DNA from: an uncultured Colwellia sp.
Lineage (GTDB): Bacteria > Pseudomonadota > Gammaproteobacteria > Enterobacterales > Alteromonadaceae
Direction: 5' to 3'
Assembly: GCA_913062815.1 (NCBI GenBank)
Contig: CAJXWZ010000007.1
Location: 1-64,000, forward strand
Length of the DNA: 64,000 nt
Part shown: in pieces, positions 8,736 through 17,981 of the stretch
Numbering within the stretch: position 1 is the first letter of the stretch
Layout of the letters: each line of letters opens with the position of its first letter
Made by a program: the position numbers and the translations under genes
The notes under the pieces: generated by a model
What the model was told of the DNA's origin: nothing
Seen by the model: only the letters and a program-made list of their open reading frames with translations
Databases searched by the model: none

Positions 8736-9272
8736 ATGAAATTATTAGCTTTTGCTGCCACGAGCAGCTCGAAATCAATTAACAAACAACTTGTCACGTA
8801 TGCAACATCTTTATTAAAAGGTAGCCGTGATGTAAGCGCCGAAGTTTTAGATATTAATGATTATGAAATGCCCTTATTTAGTGAAGACAGGGAAAAAGAG
8901 CTAGGTCAGCCTCAATTAGCAAAAGACTTTTATGCAAAACTAGGTGAAGCTGATGCTATTATTATCTCATTTGCAGAACATAATGGCTCTTATACTGCGG
9001 CATATAAAAACCTGTTTGATTGGACTTCGCGCATAGATCAAAAGCTATTCCAAAATAAACCTATGGTGCTGCTGGCAACCTCACCTGGCCCAGGCGGTGC
9101 TTCAACAGTACTTTCGGCAGCAACTACTTCTGCACCGTACTTTGCTGGTGATGTTAAAGCTAGCTTATCAGTACCAAGTTTTTACGATAATTTTGATATG
9201 GAAAAACAGGTGATATCTACCCTTGACTTTCAAGATAAATTACAAAGCGCATTAGCCCTATTAACAAAATAA
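8736..9272 (+). CDS. NAD(P)H-dependent FMN reductase
   Basis: Small flavodoxin-fold oxidoreductase (NADPH-dependent FMN reductase family, as in ChrR or azoreductases) that reduces flavin, quinones or similar acceptors. The start is ATG 8736, with AAAGGAAG seven bases upstream; an in-frame ATG at 8694 falls on the promoter. The product is 178 residues. The flavin phosphate loop ATSSSKSINKQL is at the N terminus. FAEHNGSYTAAYKNLFDW and LATSPGPGGAS are the other FMN-site segments. Probably controlled by the divergent LysR regulator. Physiological substrate unknown. Confidence 0.87.
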   Translation: MKLLAFAATSSSKSINKQLVTYATSLLKGSRDVSAEVLDINDYEMPLFSEDREKELGQPQLAKDFYAKLGEADAIIISFAEHNGSYTAAYKNLFDWTSRIDQKLFQNKPMVLLATSPGPGGASTVLSAATTSAPYFAGDVKASLSVPSFYDNFDMEKQVISTLDFQDKLQSALALLTK

Positions 9273-9306
9273 AATAGTGCTTTGCTATTCCCCTCATAAA
9301 TGCCCC

Positions 9307-9339
9307 CCAACACATCAATTATTAAAGTTGATGTGTTGG
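9307..9339. terminator. Strong hairpin after the flavin reductase
   Basis: Perfect 12-bp stem CCAACACATCAA (9307-9318) with TTGATGTGTTGG (9328-9339) and a 9-nt loop. It lies 34 bp after the reductase stop. There is no long T-tract (CCCCTTT follows), so termination is likely but not certain. Confidence 0.5.
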
Positions 9340-9548
9340 CCCCTTTCACAATCGAATCGCTTTCTCCTGTTACTTGCTATCGTCATCATCATATAAAGTT
9401 GATAATTAACTAACATAGAATAGAGTAAAACAGTATGGGCTTTTTAGTCTAATCACTTGAATGGAACAGAACATTAGCATAGATTAGCCAAATGCTATGG
9501 TTTAATAATATGAATTAACGACTCAATAAAAGAAGTGAAACAAACCTG

Positions 9549-10811
9549 ATGAACACTCAACAATATTTCCCTTATGTGAACAATAAGATGTTTGCAGAAA
9601 ATGTCGCCTTAAACGATATTGCTATGCAGGTAGGTACCCCTTTTTATTGCTATTCAAACACCGCAATAGGACAAAATTATCACGGTTACCAACAAGCTTT
9701 CGTTGATCAAGATGCGCTTATTTGTTATGCCGTTAAAGCAAATGGGAATCAAGCGGTACTTTCAACCTTAGCTAAATTAGGCTCAGGTGCCGACGTCGTA
9801 TCAGAAGGCGAAATTCGCAGAGCTCGTGCAGCTGGCATACCAGCAAACAAAATAGTTTATTCTGGTGTAGCGAAAATAGCCTCCGAAATTGAATACGCAT
9901 TGCGCGAAGGAATTTTTCAGTTCAATGTTGAATCAGAGCCCGAGCTTGAACTCATAAGCCAAATTGCTACCCGCTTAAATACTATTGCCGCCATTGCCTT
10001 TCGAATAAACCCTGATGTTTGTGCAAATACCCATGCAAAAATCTCCACAGGAAAGTCCGAAAATAAGTTCGGCGTTCCCATTAGCAAAGCACGACTAGTC
10101 TATAAGCAAGCAGCTGCTTTACCTGGTATAAAAGTACAGGGGGTAGATGTTCATATCGGCTCACAACTTACTCAACTTGCTCCATTTGAAGAAGCCTATA
10201 AACGTATTGCTCAACTTGTATTAGAGCTAAGAGAAGATGGCCATAGTATTAATGTTGTAGATATAGGTGGTGGCTTAGGCATCACCTATGATGCAGAAAA
10301 TATTCCCAGTAAGCAGGCATATGCTAATGTTGCTAAAAATCAGTTAGGCAAACTTGACTGTAAAATAGTGATTGAACCGGGACGTTCTTTACTTGGCAAT
10401 GCTGGTATTTTAGTTTCCAGTGTTGTACTGATAAAAACAGGCGAGGAACGTCAATTTTTGATGCTAGATGCTGGTATGAATGACCTTATTCGACCAAGTA
10501 TGTACGATGCCCATCACGATATTTTGGCTGTTGATGTATCCAACACTGAGCTTAAAACCTATGATATCGTTGGCCCTGTGTGTGAAACTGGTGATACTTT
10601 TGCTAAAGCGAGAAAAGTAAATGAGTCCAAATCAGGCGACCTCATTGCAGTTATGAGTTGTGGCGCTTATGGCGCCGTAATGGCGTCAACATACAATACC
10701 CGTATGTTAGCCCCTGAAGTGATGGTGAAAGATAAAGAGTTTGCTGTTATTCGTCAGCGTCCTAGTTATGAAGAAGTGATCAATAGTGATTCAGTACCAA
10801 GTTGGGTTTAA
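9549..10811 (+). CDS. lysA: Diaminopimelate decarboxylase
   Basis: PLP enzyme converting meso-diaminopimelate to lysine, the last step of lysine synthesis. It has 420 residues, typical length. YAVKANGN near residue 60 carries the PLP lysine. GGGLG near 235 and EPGRSL near 278 bind the cofactor phosphate. CETGDTFA and SCGAYGAVMASTYN complete the active site across the dimer. It stands alone here, not beside dapF. The 276-bp upstream gap shows no lysine riboswitch I can recognise. Confidence 0.96.
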   Translation: MNTQQYFPYVNNKMFAENVALNDIAMQVGTPFYCYSNTAIGQNYHGYQQAFVDQDALICYAVKANGNQAVLSTLAKLGSGADVVSEGEIRRARAAGIPANKIVYSGVAKIASEIEYALREGIFQFNVESEPELELISQIATRLNTIAAIAFRINPDVCANTHAKISTGKSENKFGVPISKARLVYKQAAALPGIKVQGVDVHIGSQLTQLAPFEEAYKRIAQLVLELREDGHSINVVDIGGGLGITYDAENIPSKQAYANVAKNQLGKLDCKIVIEPGRSLLGNAGILVSSVVLIKTGEERQFLMLDAGMNDLIRPSMYDAHHDILAVDVSNTELKTYDIVGPVCETGDTFAKARKVNESKSGDLIAVMSCGAYGAVMASTYNTRMLAPEVMVKDKEFAVIRQRPSYEEVINSDSVPSWV

Positions 10812-10841
10812 CAATTCAAAAAAGTGCCCGTTATTTAGAAA

Positions 10842-10883
10842 CTGTTAATTTAATGTCTATTTAAATAACAATTAAATTAACAG
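10842..10883. terminator. Hairpin after lysA
   Basis: A 13-bp perfect stem CTGTTAATTTAAT (10842-10854) with ATTAAATTAACAG (10871-10883). A second possible pairing, GTTATTTA (10830-10837) with TAAATAAC (10862-10869), crosses it. This sits between lysA and the convergent rhodanese gene and probably serves both. Confidence 0.5.
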
Positions 10884-10930
10884 TAATTGCCTCATCTTTA
10901 GATTACACATCTATATTTTCAAAGCGATTG

Positions 10931-11275
10931 CTAACATACAAGACACACCTCTTCTAATGTACAAGTAATTGCCCAAACATTTTTATAACCAATTCTTTCT
11001 AGTTGCTCTGCAGCTAAGATAGCTCTAGCGCCAGAGGCGCAATGAATAAAAATAGCTAAGTTTTCATTTTTATAATTTTGTAGCATTTTCATTTCTAGTA
11101 AACCGCGTGGTATATTTATGGTGCTTATACCTGCCTTTTTTTCGTACTCAACCGGCTCTCGCGCATCAATCATAATACCTTGTTCATTTTTACACTTTAT
11201 TGCTGCTTCAGCGGCAGTTATTGTGTTTATTGAAATTTTTACTTGCTCAATAAGTTCGACAATAGGTAGTAACAT
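10931..11275 (-). CDS. Single-domain rhodanese
   Basis: Sulfurtransferase of the rhodanese fold, transferring sulfane sulfur through a persulfidated cysteine. I start it at ATG 11275, which has GAGGATT just upstream, giving 114 residues. MIDAREPVEYE is the conserved CH2A region and the active loop is CASGAR with Cys79. The tail contains three further cysteines (105, 111, 114), unusual and possibly redox active. It is divergent from a SqrR/BigR-like repressor, which implies control by sulfide or persulfide. Confidence 0.88.
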   Translation of the reverse strand: MLLPIVELIEQVKISINTITAAEAAIKCKNEQGIMIDAREPVEYEKKAGISTINIPRGLLEMKMLQNYKNENLAIFIHCASGARAILAAEQLERIGYKNVWAITCTLEEVCLVC

Positions 11276-11438
11276 GAATAATCCTCGAGTAAATGTAGCT
11301 GGCACAAGTAAACAAAATCATAAGCACAGTTGATGTGAAAAAATTGAGCTTTCAATCAATGCTTATTTATCGTTCAAGCTTATTTAAATACCTTTAACTA
11401 CCAATTAAAACATTAGAAAACCCTAATTTAGGTACTTA

Positions 11439-11456
11439 TAATTAACTAGTATATTA
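11439..11456. promoter_or_regulatory. Candidate ArsR-family operator
   Basis: An 18-bp imperfect dyad TAATTAACTAGTATATTA, with 7 of 9 base pairs symmetric, lies between the rhodanese and regulator genes. Size and A/T-rich symmetry fit the operators of winged-helix ArsR dimers. Assignment is inference from position and symmetry alone. Confidence 0.4.
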
Positions 11457-11522
11457 GCCTTTACTAAATTAAAGTTCAATAGTAGACTGAATCATAAATA
11501 ATGCTCAATTTTCGGCCTAAAC

Positions 11523-11828
11523 ATGACCACTGATCAAACACAACTTTTAGAAAATGCCCAACAGGTTGCCGCTATTTTAAAGCAGCTAGCTAATCCTTAT
11601 CGGTTAATGATACTTTGTTCAATCGCCAACAGAGAATTAACGGTTGGTGATTTAAATGAGCAAGTTGAGTTATCTCAGTCAGCCTTATCTCAACATTTAG
11701 CTAAACTGCGAGAAAGCAAAATTGTAAGCACTAGGCGTGAGTCACAGACAATTTATTACACGATTGCTAACCAAAAAATTAAATATTTGCTCGAAGTGCT
11801 ACAGCGAGAATTTTGTCCTCAAAACTAA
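11523..11828 (+). CDS. ArsR-family regulator, SqrR/BigR persulfide-sensor type
   Basis: Winged-helix repressor of 101 residues. The recognition region is LNEQVELSQSALSQHLAKL (about 44-62). It lacks the metal-site ELCVCDL motif of ArsR/SmtB sensors. Instead it has exactly two cysteines, Cys32 in LMILCSIAN and Cys98 in REFCPQN, 66 residues apart. That is the spacing of the sensing pair in SqrR and BigR, which form a polysulfide bridge. The divergent rhodanese matches BigR and YgaV neighbourhoods. Subfamily assignment is inference from cysteines plus context. Confidence 0.82.
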   Translation: MTTDQTQLLENAQQVAAILKQLANPYRLMILCSIANRELTVGDLNEQVELSQSALSQHLAKLRESKIVSTRRESQTIYYTIANQKIKYLLEVLQREFCPQN

Positions 11829-12108
11829 CTATGTTATTCCTGCTATTTCTACTTTTCTTCAGAGATAATTTGTCATTGTTCAGCTCACTTTCCCCTAAAA
11901 TTTTTTGAGTTCTAAAAGACTAGCGGCGTACTCTGGTCAGATCTTTATATCTTAATGCCAATCTTATGAGTTGAGCTGCGTAAATTTCAACCATCTTGGC
12001 TACATAGTTAACAATTTCCCAACACTCTTTAACGAACTTATGCTTGTCAATATTGCAAAATCATTGAGGTATTAACATGTCCTTATAAAACCAAACAAAG
12101 AGTAAATT

Positions 12109-14574
12109 ATGAAAGAAAAATTTCTTGTTAAGAGTGCTTTAAATCAAGCAATAATTTTAGCGATAACAACTTCTTCTATGACGAGCATACAAGCCTTTGC
12201 TCAAGAAGAAATTGACACTATAGAAAGAATAGCCGTAACAGGCTCTAGAATTAATCGAACAGATATTGAAACGGCTAGCCCTGTTACTGTTATCTCATCT
12301 GATTTTATTACCAAAAGTGGCTACTCCTCAGTACAGGAGATCTTATCCGCACAACCCGCTGCTGCAGGTATGAGCTTAGGTTCAACGTCTAATAATGGCT
12401 CTGGTGGCTCGGCGACAGTCAACCTTCGTGGCATGGGAGTACAGCGAACTCTAGTATTATTAAATGGTAAGCGTATGGTAGCCTCTGGCACCGGGGCTGA
12501 CTCATCCGTTGATTTAAATACCATTCCAGTATCTATGATTCAATCTATTGAAATACTTAAAGATGGTGCATCTGCAGTTTATGGCTCAGATGCCATTGCA
12601 GGTGTTGTTAACATCATCACAAAAAAAGATTTTCAAGGAACTGAAATAAAAGCAGAAGGTAGTATCACCGATAAAAGTGATGGCGAGAGCGGCGGCTTTA
12701 GCATTTTACAAGGAACTGAGCTTGCTGGTGGTAATTTGGTTGTTGGCGTACAGTACTCAAACCGTGGCGAAATCATTCAATCGGATCGTGATTTTGTGCC
12801 ACCTGGTGAGTCATCTTATGTACCTGAAGGTTCACTTGGTGGCCTAGTACCAGATGGTGAAGGCGGATTTAAAGACCGAGATAGCTCATATGATTACACT
12901 CAAGATAGTTATGCACAAACGCCTAACGAATTAGTGAGTTTATTTAGCAGCTTCAATACTGAGTTGGCTGCAGACACTGAGTTCAGTGCAGACTTTATGT
13001 ATACCCGCCGCGAGTCTAATCAACAAATGGCACCTCAACCTGCTGCGATTGATTTAGACACCAGTATGCTTGATGAGAAATATACCGACCTGTTTAAAGA
13101 TGAAAATGGTTATACACCTGATGAACTTTTGTATAAGCGTCGTATGGTTGATGCAGGTCCACGCATTTACGAACAAATAACTGACACATATCAAGCAGCA
13201 CTAGGGTTAAATGGCTTTTTAGCGAATGATGATCAATGGAGTATCTCTGCAACCTATGGTCGCAATGATGCTAAAGATAAAGTTCAGAACTCAATTCATG
13301 CTGGAAACATGGAAAAAAGCATTTATGAAAACCAAGATTTATGGTTTAGCGGCGATGAAATTTCTAGCGACTTTTTGGCCGATGCAGGCATCATGTATAC
13401 TGAAGAAAATGAAGGTGGTAATGAGCAATTTACTTTATCTGCGGTTTATAATGGTATAAGCAATAGTGATATTGGTTATGCATTTGGTATTGAAAACCGT
13501 TTTGAAAGTGGTTTTTATACACCTGATGAAATTACCCAGGCAGGTGAAAGCACTGCTGCACAACAAGATCCCACTCAAGGTGATTACTCTGTACAGTCGA
13601 TATATGCTGAAGTTTCTATCCCTTTGAGTGATGCGCTTACCATTGATGCAGCATCACGTTTCGATAACTATTCAACTTTCGGCGGTGCAACAACTTGGAA
13701 ACTAGGCGCGACTTATAGGTTCACTGACACTTTTATGCTGCGGTCAGTTGCAGCAACAGGCTTTAGAGCACCAAGTGTTAGCGAACTCTACGGTGGTAAT
13801 TCTGGCTCATTTGATTATTTAGATGATCCTTGGGGCAATGAAGAAGATTCACAAATTCTCGTTAACTACACCAGTGACGAAAACTTAAAACCAGAAGAAA
13901 GCGAGTCATTTACTTTCGGCGCGGTTTGGGAAATCAGTCAGGGACTATCTACCACCATAGATTACTGGAAGTTTGATATTACCAATGCCATTGCTCGAGT
14001 TAACGTGCAAGAGCAATTGAACGCTTGTGAAGCAGGCAATCTTTTTGCTTGCGAAACTATTAATATAACCCCTGACGGTGATTTATCTAACATGACATCA
14101 ACTTTAACCAATATAGGTCAGCAAAATACATCGGGGATAGATTGGAATATCAGTTTTAACCATGACAAGTTTAAAGTGATATTAGACACAACGTACTTAC
14201 TAGAGTTTGAAGAAGATGGTGTTAGCTATGAAGGCACAATTGATGGAAATATGGGGGGCTACTCACAATTAAAATCTAATTTAACCGTGAGCAGCAATAT
14301 AACTCAAGATTTAAGTTTGCTATACACAGCGAATTATATCCAAGGTATGGAAGGCAATGCATGGGGAGACGCCTACAAAACGGACGATGTGGTTTATCAT
14401 AACTTGTCTTCGGCATATTTTATAAATGATGACTGGCAAATAACCGGTGGTATTAAAAATATTTTTGATACCGAGCCTGAGGAAGTGCCCGATGGTAATG
14501 ATATGAATACCGTGCCAAACATATACGATGTTGTGGGCAGAAACTTCTTTATTAGCACCAGTTACCGCTTCTAA
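12109..14574 (+). CDS. TonB-dependent outer-membrane receptor
   Basis: Outer-membrane active transporter of 821 residues. A signal peptide ends near AQAFAQ (about residue 32), followed by a TonB-box-like stretch IERIAVTGSR. The plug domain contains VNLRGMGVQRTLVLLNGKR and DGASAVYGSDAIAGVVNI. The remainder is a beta-barrel ending in the terminal-aromatic signal SYRF. The plug resembles the large-substrate (peptide, carbohydrate) TonB receptors common in Alteromonadales, not a classic siderophore receptor. No siderophore or sugar genes flank it, so the substrate is undetermined. Confidence 0.92.
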   Translation: MKEKFLVKSALNQAIILAITTSSMTSIQAFAQEEIDTIERIAVTGSRINRTDIETASPVTVISSDFITKSGYSSVQEILSAQPAAAGMSLGSTSNNGSGGSATVNLRGMGVQRTLVLLNGKRMVASGTGADSSVDLNTIPVSMIQSIEILKDGASAVYGSDAIAGVVNIITKKDFQGTEIKAEGSITDKSDGESGGFSILQGTELAGGNLVVGVQYSNRGEIIQSDRDFVPPGESSYVPEGSLGGLVPDGEGGFKDRDSSYDYTQDSYAQTPNELVSLFSSFNTELAADTEFSADFMYTRRESNQQMAPQPAAIDLDTSMLDEKYTDLFKDENGYTPDELLYKRRMVDAGPRIYEQITDTYQAALGLNGFLANDDQWSISATYGRNDAKDKVQNSIHAGNMEKSIYENQDLWFSGDEISSDFLADAGIMYTEENEGGNEQFTLSAVYNGISNSDIGYAFGIENRFESGFYTPDEITQAGESTAAQQDPTQGDYSVQSIYAEVSIPLSDALTIDAASRFDNYSTFGGATTWKLGATYRFTDTFMLRSVAATGFRAPSVSELYGGNSGSFDYLDDPWGNEEDSQILVNYTSDENLKPEESESFTFGAVWEISQGLSTTIDYWKFDITNAIARVNVQEQLNACEAGNLFACETINITPDGDLSNMTSTLTNIGQQNTSGIDWNISFNHDKFKVILDTTYLLEFEEDGVSYEGTIDGNMGGYSQLKSNLTVSSNITQDLSLLYTANYIQGMEGNAWGDAYKTDDVVYHNLSSAYFINDDWQITGGIKNIFDTEPEEVPDGNDMNTVPNIYDVVGRNFFISTSYRF

Positions 14575-14596
14575 AGTACTACTTTTAACTGAACTG

Positions 14597-14630
14597 ATTT
14601 GAAAGTAACATTTAAATGTTACTTTCAAAT
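14597..14630. terminator. Perfect 34-bp palindrome after the TonB receptor
   Basis: A 17+17 perfect palindrome with arms ATTTGAAAGTAACATTT and its exact complement lies 22 bp after the stop and is followed by TAAAAATC. It would fold into a long hairpin with a minimal loop. Most likely a terminator. Confidence 0.65.
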
Positions 14631-14784
14631 TAAAAATCAAACATTTATAAAATAAACTTTATTTTTAAATTACTTGTAAATACTTTGGTAAAATAAATAG
14701 CTTTAGTTATACTTACTTAGCAAACAGTTACGGCTTGTAACAGCTCTGAGATATTTCAATAACAAAAGCAAGGGTATTAATTAT

Positions 14785-15885
14785 ATGTTTGGTTTACCTA
14801 GTAAAGAAGAATTCGCAGCCCTGCAAAAGGAAAATTTGCAACTTAAACAGCAGTTGGCATCGTTAGAAACTGATGTTGCTAATGCCAATGATGAAAGCCA
14901 ACAGTTAGCGCAAGATATGGCAAATAATACCGAACGCTACCGCCATCAAGAAGAAATAAATAATTTATGGTTAGGTTCATCTGATCTAGTAAACAATATT
15001 CGTGAAGAACTCGCTTCCTCTTCTAATGAACTTATCAGCCATCGAGACCAGTTTCAATCATCTCAAGATTTGTTCACTGAAATTCTTTCAATGTTGGCAA
15101 CAACAATTGAAACAACAACAAAGATTAGTAGTGACAGCCAGAGTGCTTCAACTTCCGTTGATAACCTAAAATCAGCAACGGCTGGCATCAATGACTTTGT
15201 CAATATTATCAAAGGCATTTCTGATCAAACGAATTTATTAGCGTTAAACGCAGCCATTGAAGCAGCAAGAGCTGGTGAACAAGGTCGCGGTTTTGCCGTT
15301 GTTGCTGATGAAGTTAGGACGCTAGCACAGCGCTCAGCAGAGGCATCAAATGAAATTTCTAACCTGATCGAACAAGTAAACCAACAAATGGAGCAAGTAA
15401 TTGAAGGCATTCATGAAGTTGGCGAAAAAAGTAGTGAAATAAGTGAAAGTACCGCCACCATTGAGAGCACTGCAGATAACATAGTCAACGTCTCTAAAGG
15501 TATGTATTCTGTTATTACTAATTCCACTTCTGATAGTTTTTTACAAACGGTGAAAATGGATCATATTGTTTGGAAATTAGACGTTTATCAAGTCATGCTT
15601 GGCATGTCTCACAAGAATGTGGAAGACTTTGATGATCATCATAATTGCCGCCTTGGTCAATGGTACACCAAAGGTGAAGGTGTAGAAAAATATTCAAGTA
15701 TTAGTGCTTTTAAGCAGCTCGACGCACCACATTCACAAGTACATAAATACGGTTTAAGTGCATTAAAAGCAATGAAAAATGATAATATGGCGCAAGCTGT
15801 TAAAGACTTAGGTGTGATGGAAAGTGCCAGTGTTGAAGTGATAAATTTATTAACCTCATTATCCCATCAAATAAAACAAAACTAA
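14785..15885 (+). CDS. Soluble methyl-accepting chemotaxis protein with zinc-binding CZB domain
   Basis: Cytoplasmic chemoreceptor of 366 residues with no membrane segment. An N-terminal coiled coil (about 8-60) leads into the MCP signalling hairpin. Its highly conserved tip is at about 146-190 ([17 protein letters not shown], then [16 protein letters not shown]). The C terminus is a CZB domain with the zinc ligands in order: His260 in HIVWK, Cys288 in [10 protein letters not shown], His316 and His320 in PHSQVHKYG. Related TlpD-type receptors sense oxidants or zinc through that cysteine. No che genes are nearby. Confidence 0.9.
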   Translation: MFGLPSKEEFAALQKENLQLKQQLASLETDVANANDESQQLAQDMANNTERYRHQEEINNLWLGSSDLVNNIREELASSSNELISHRDQFQSSQDLFTEILSMLATTIETTTKISSDSQSASTSVDNLKSATAGINDFVNIIKGISDQTNLLALNAAIEAARAGEQGRGFAVVADEVRTLAQRSAEASNEISNLIEQVNQQMEQVIEGIHEVGEKSSEISESTATIESTADNIVNVSKGMYSVITNSTSDSFLQTVKMDHIVWKLDVYQVMLGMSHKNVEDFDDHHNCRLGQWYTKGEGVEKYSSISAFKQLDAPHSQVHKYGLSALKAMKNDNMAQAVKDLGVMESASVEVINLLTSLSHQIKQN

Positions 15886-15905
15886 ACTAGACTAGACTAG
15901 ACTAA
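15881..15905 (+). repeat. Pentanucleotide tandem repeat at the receptor stop codon
   Basis: Five consecutive 5-mers (ACTAA, ACTAG, ACTAG, ACTAG, ACTAA). The first contains the TAA stop of the chemoreceptor gene. A slippage-prone microsatellite; change in copy number would not alter the protein. Confidence 0.8.
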
Positions 15906-15921
15906 CAAGCCGATTTTTTTC

Positions 15922-15958
15922 GAAGTGTAAGAGTATAAAATACAAACTCTTACACTTC
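15922..15958. terminator. Hairpin after the chemoreceptor gene
   Basis: Perfect 13-bp stem GAAGTGTAAGAGT (15922-15934) with ACTCTTACACTTC (15946-15958) and an 11-nt loop. A T7 run precedes rather than follows it. Likely a terminator or RNA-stabilising hairpin. Confidence 0.5.
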
Positions 15959-16019
15959 TCCTTGCGCAAATCTTTTATACTTTCCTTCTTAGTAGCTTCA
16001 CTTTAAAACAATTATCACT

Positions 16020-16700
16020 ATGAAAATACTCATTCCATTCTTAAATGTTAGTCTAATATTGTCAGGTTGCGCCAACCGACTTGAACAACCAGAGTTTAAA
16101 TCAGGCTTTTTAAAAGATTATCGATTATTTCGCGCTAATCCTAATACTGATAATTCGTGGATTCGCACAAAACCCGGTTTTAGCATTACGCAGTTACAAC
16201 AATATAAAAAAATTGCCTTAAGCCCAATTGAAATTTGGTTCGATCCAAACCAAGCCGCGAATATTAAAGATAAGCATAAACAAGCGCAGTTAACTGCCTA
16301 TTTTGCAGAGCAGATTAAAATGAGAGTCGGTGATCGTTTTGAGTTTGTAGAGCCCGGTACTAAAGATTCTTTACTCATTAATATTGCCTTAACCAATATT
16401 CAAGAACACTCACCTGAATTATCTCCCTTAGATGCACTGCCTTTTAGAATTGTGATGATGGCAGGCGAGCAAGCATATTTACTTGCTACCGCGCAAAAGG
16501 CAGTGATTGGCGCCGCCAGTTTAGAAGTAGAGTTCGTTGACACAAATTCTGAAAAGGGGCTCGTTGCCGTTATAGTTAACAGTGAAACAGAGGAAGTGAA
16601 TGTCAGCGATGATGAGACAAATGTAGACAGTATTAAACTAGTAGTTGATCAATGGGTTGAGCGTCTAGCTCAAGCATTAACGCCAGCTAAAAACAAATGA
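16020..16700 (+). CDS. DUF3313 lipoprotein
   Basis: Predicted lipoprotein of 226 residues. A short signal peptide ends in the lipobox LSGC, with the lipidated Cys near residue 17. The body is a DUF3313-like domain: LKDYRLFRANPNTDNSWIR near the N terminus, then a strand-rich region with KIALSPIEIWFDP. Members of this family are uncharacterised outer-membrane or periplasmic lipoproteins. It has its own short promoter region and no obvious operon partner. Confidence 0.72.
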   Translation: MKILIPFLNVSLILSGCANRLEQPEFKSGFLKDYRLFRANPNTDNSWIRTKPGFSITQLQQYKKIALSPIEIWFDPNQAANIKDKHKQAQLTAYFAEQIKMRVGDRFEFVEPGTKDSLLINIALTNIQEHSPELSPLDALPFRIVMMAGEQAYLLATAQKAVIGAASLEVEFVDTNSEKGLVAVIVNSETEEVNVSDDETNVDSIKLVVDQWVERLAQALTPAKNK

Positions 16701-16722
16701 TATTAGTGCTGACCAGCAAGGT

Positions 16723-16995
16723 TTAATTACTTTTCTGGTCATAACAATTTTTTAATGACCAAAGCATGCCTTTTTTAAAGCCATCAACATAATACTGACT
16801 TCTGAAAGTGCCATCTGCTTTTTCACCTCTTATGACGCCACCAGCAGCAAATTTAAACTGCGTACTGTTACCCGCAACTAATTGACATAATGCACGTGCT
16901 TTTACTGTTTGCCCAACTGCAAAGCCAATTGGCCATTGCAAGACAACTACCGCTATAATGCTGCTCACTGATAAAATTTTAGTTAACTTTTTCAT
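16723..16995 (-). CDS. Small exported protein of unknown function
   Basis: 90 residues, not recognised. The N terminus is a signal sequence or single membrane anchor (KILSVSSIIAVVVLQWPIGFAVG, about 6-28), followed by about 60 polar residues with two cysteines (37 and 84) that could pair in the periplasm. The end is KNCYDQKSN. It converges with the DUF3313 lipoprotein gene with a 22-bp gap and lies downstream of the solute-binding-like gene on the same strand, 100 bp away. Confidence 0.55.
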   Translation of the reverse strand: MKKLTKILSVSSIIAVVVLQWPIGFAVGQTVKARALCQLVAGNSTQFKFAAGGVIRGEKADGTFRSQYYVDGFKKGMLWSLKNCYDQKSN

Positions 16996-17095
16996 AACTT
17001 AACAACCTAGTTATTTAGGGGAATATTGAATAGATAGGATGTTATAGCTTTAACTGAAGTACTTCTGTAACAAGTTGTAACAACATGGTATTACC

Positions 17096-17845
17096 TCAAT
17101 ATTTTGCCAAGAAAAGTTGCCATTTAGGATCAGCAGGCAAGTGTTTGATGATAGGCGCTATCTCATCATAAATAGCTTTTTGGTAGCGGGGAACTAATAT
17201 TCGTCTTTGATAAGTATCGTGGGGCTGCTTTGACATATAAAATACGTCTTGCAAGTTTTTCTCTTTTACTAAATAGTCAAGCGTAGAGCGAGATACAATG
17301 CCGACATCTACACGTTTTAACATCAGCATTTGCAACAATTCATATTCGCCAATAGTATCGTAGCGAGCAATTTCACCTTTATTTACTTGTTCATCAATCC
17401 CATAGTAATAAAAGCCACGCACTCCTCCTAGTACCTTTCCATGTAGAGAATTAGGTCCGCTATATTCAATAGGATTTTCAGGCAAAGACACAACTTCATC
17501 TTGGTCTTGAAAGACTTTTGAGGTCCAAAAATACTTACTTTCCGTTTTATCCTTGAACCAAATAGGATTAACACCTAACAAAATACCATTGAACTTATTT
17601 AGCACCAACATAGTTTCAACACGTTTGCGCGGCACAAACACCGTTGTAAAATGATATTTATCCGTTTTGGTATTTAAGTAAGTAGAAAAGTCAAAATATA
17701 AGCCTAATTTGTTATGGTTACTGACAATATATGGCGGTTTTAGATGATAAACATATACCTCAACATTAATCTTTTCATCAGCAAAAGCTTGTGCAGGAAA
17801 AAAACACAATAAAAACAAGCTTAAACAACTGAATTTATTAAACAA
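17096..17845 (-). CDS. Family 3 solute-binding-like periplasmic protein
   Basis: Secreted protein of 249 residues. The signal peptide ends at AQAFA (about residue 22), then VEVYVYHLKPPYIV and LGLYFDFSTYLN mark the first lobe of the amino-acid binding protein fold (SBP_bac_3). Later GKVLGGVRGFYYYGID and VDVGIVSRSTLDYLV match the second lobe. No permease or ATPase is nearby, so this is a lone periplasmic binding protein as is common in Shewanella and Colwellia. Ligand unknown. Confidence 0.68.
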   Translation of the reverse strand: MFNKFSCLSLFLLCFFPAQAFADEKINVEVYVYHLKPPYIVSNHNKLGLYFDFSTYLNTKTDKYHFTTVFVPRKRVETMLVLNKFNGILLGVNPIWFKDKTESKYFWTSKVFQDQDEVVSLPENPIEYSGPNSLHGKVLGGVRGFYYYGIDEQVNKGEIARYDTIGEYELLQMLMLKRVDVGIVSRSTLDYLVKEKNLQDVFYMSKQPHDTYQRRILVPRYQKAIYDEIAPIIKHLPADPKWQLFLAKY

Positions 17846-17981
17846 AGTCGCACCTTATTAAAAGAAAAGAAGTTCACTGTATTGAACTTATCACGCATAA
17901 GCAATATCGTCTAGGCCTTGCTAACCTGCAACGAGTTACATAAAATAATAGCAACTTAATGAAAACGTCTCTGGAGCCCTA

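Noticed and set aside
9340-9548. Possible lysine riboswitch upstream of lysA
   Set aside because: The region shows none of the conserved L-box blocks and no terminator or anti-terminator pair near the start.
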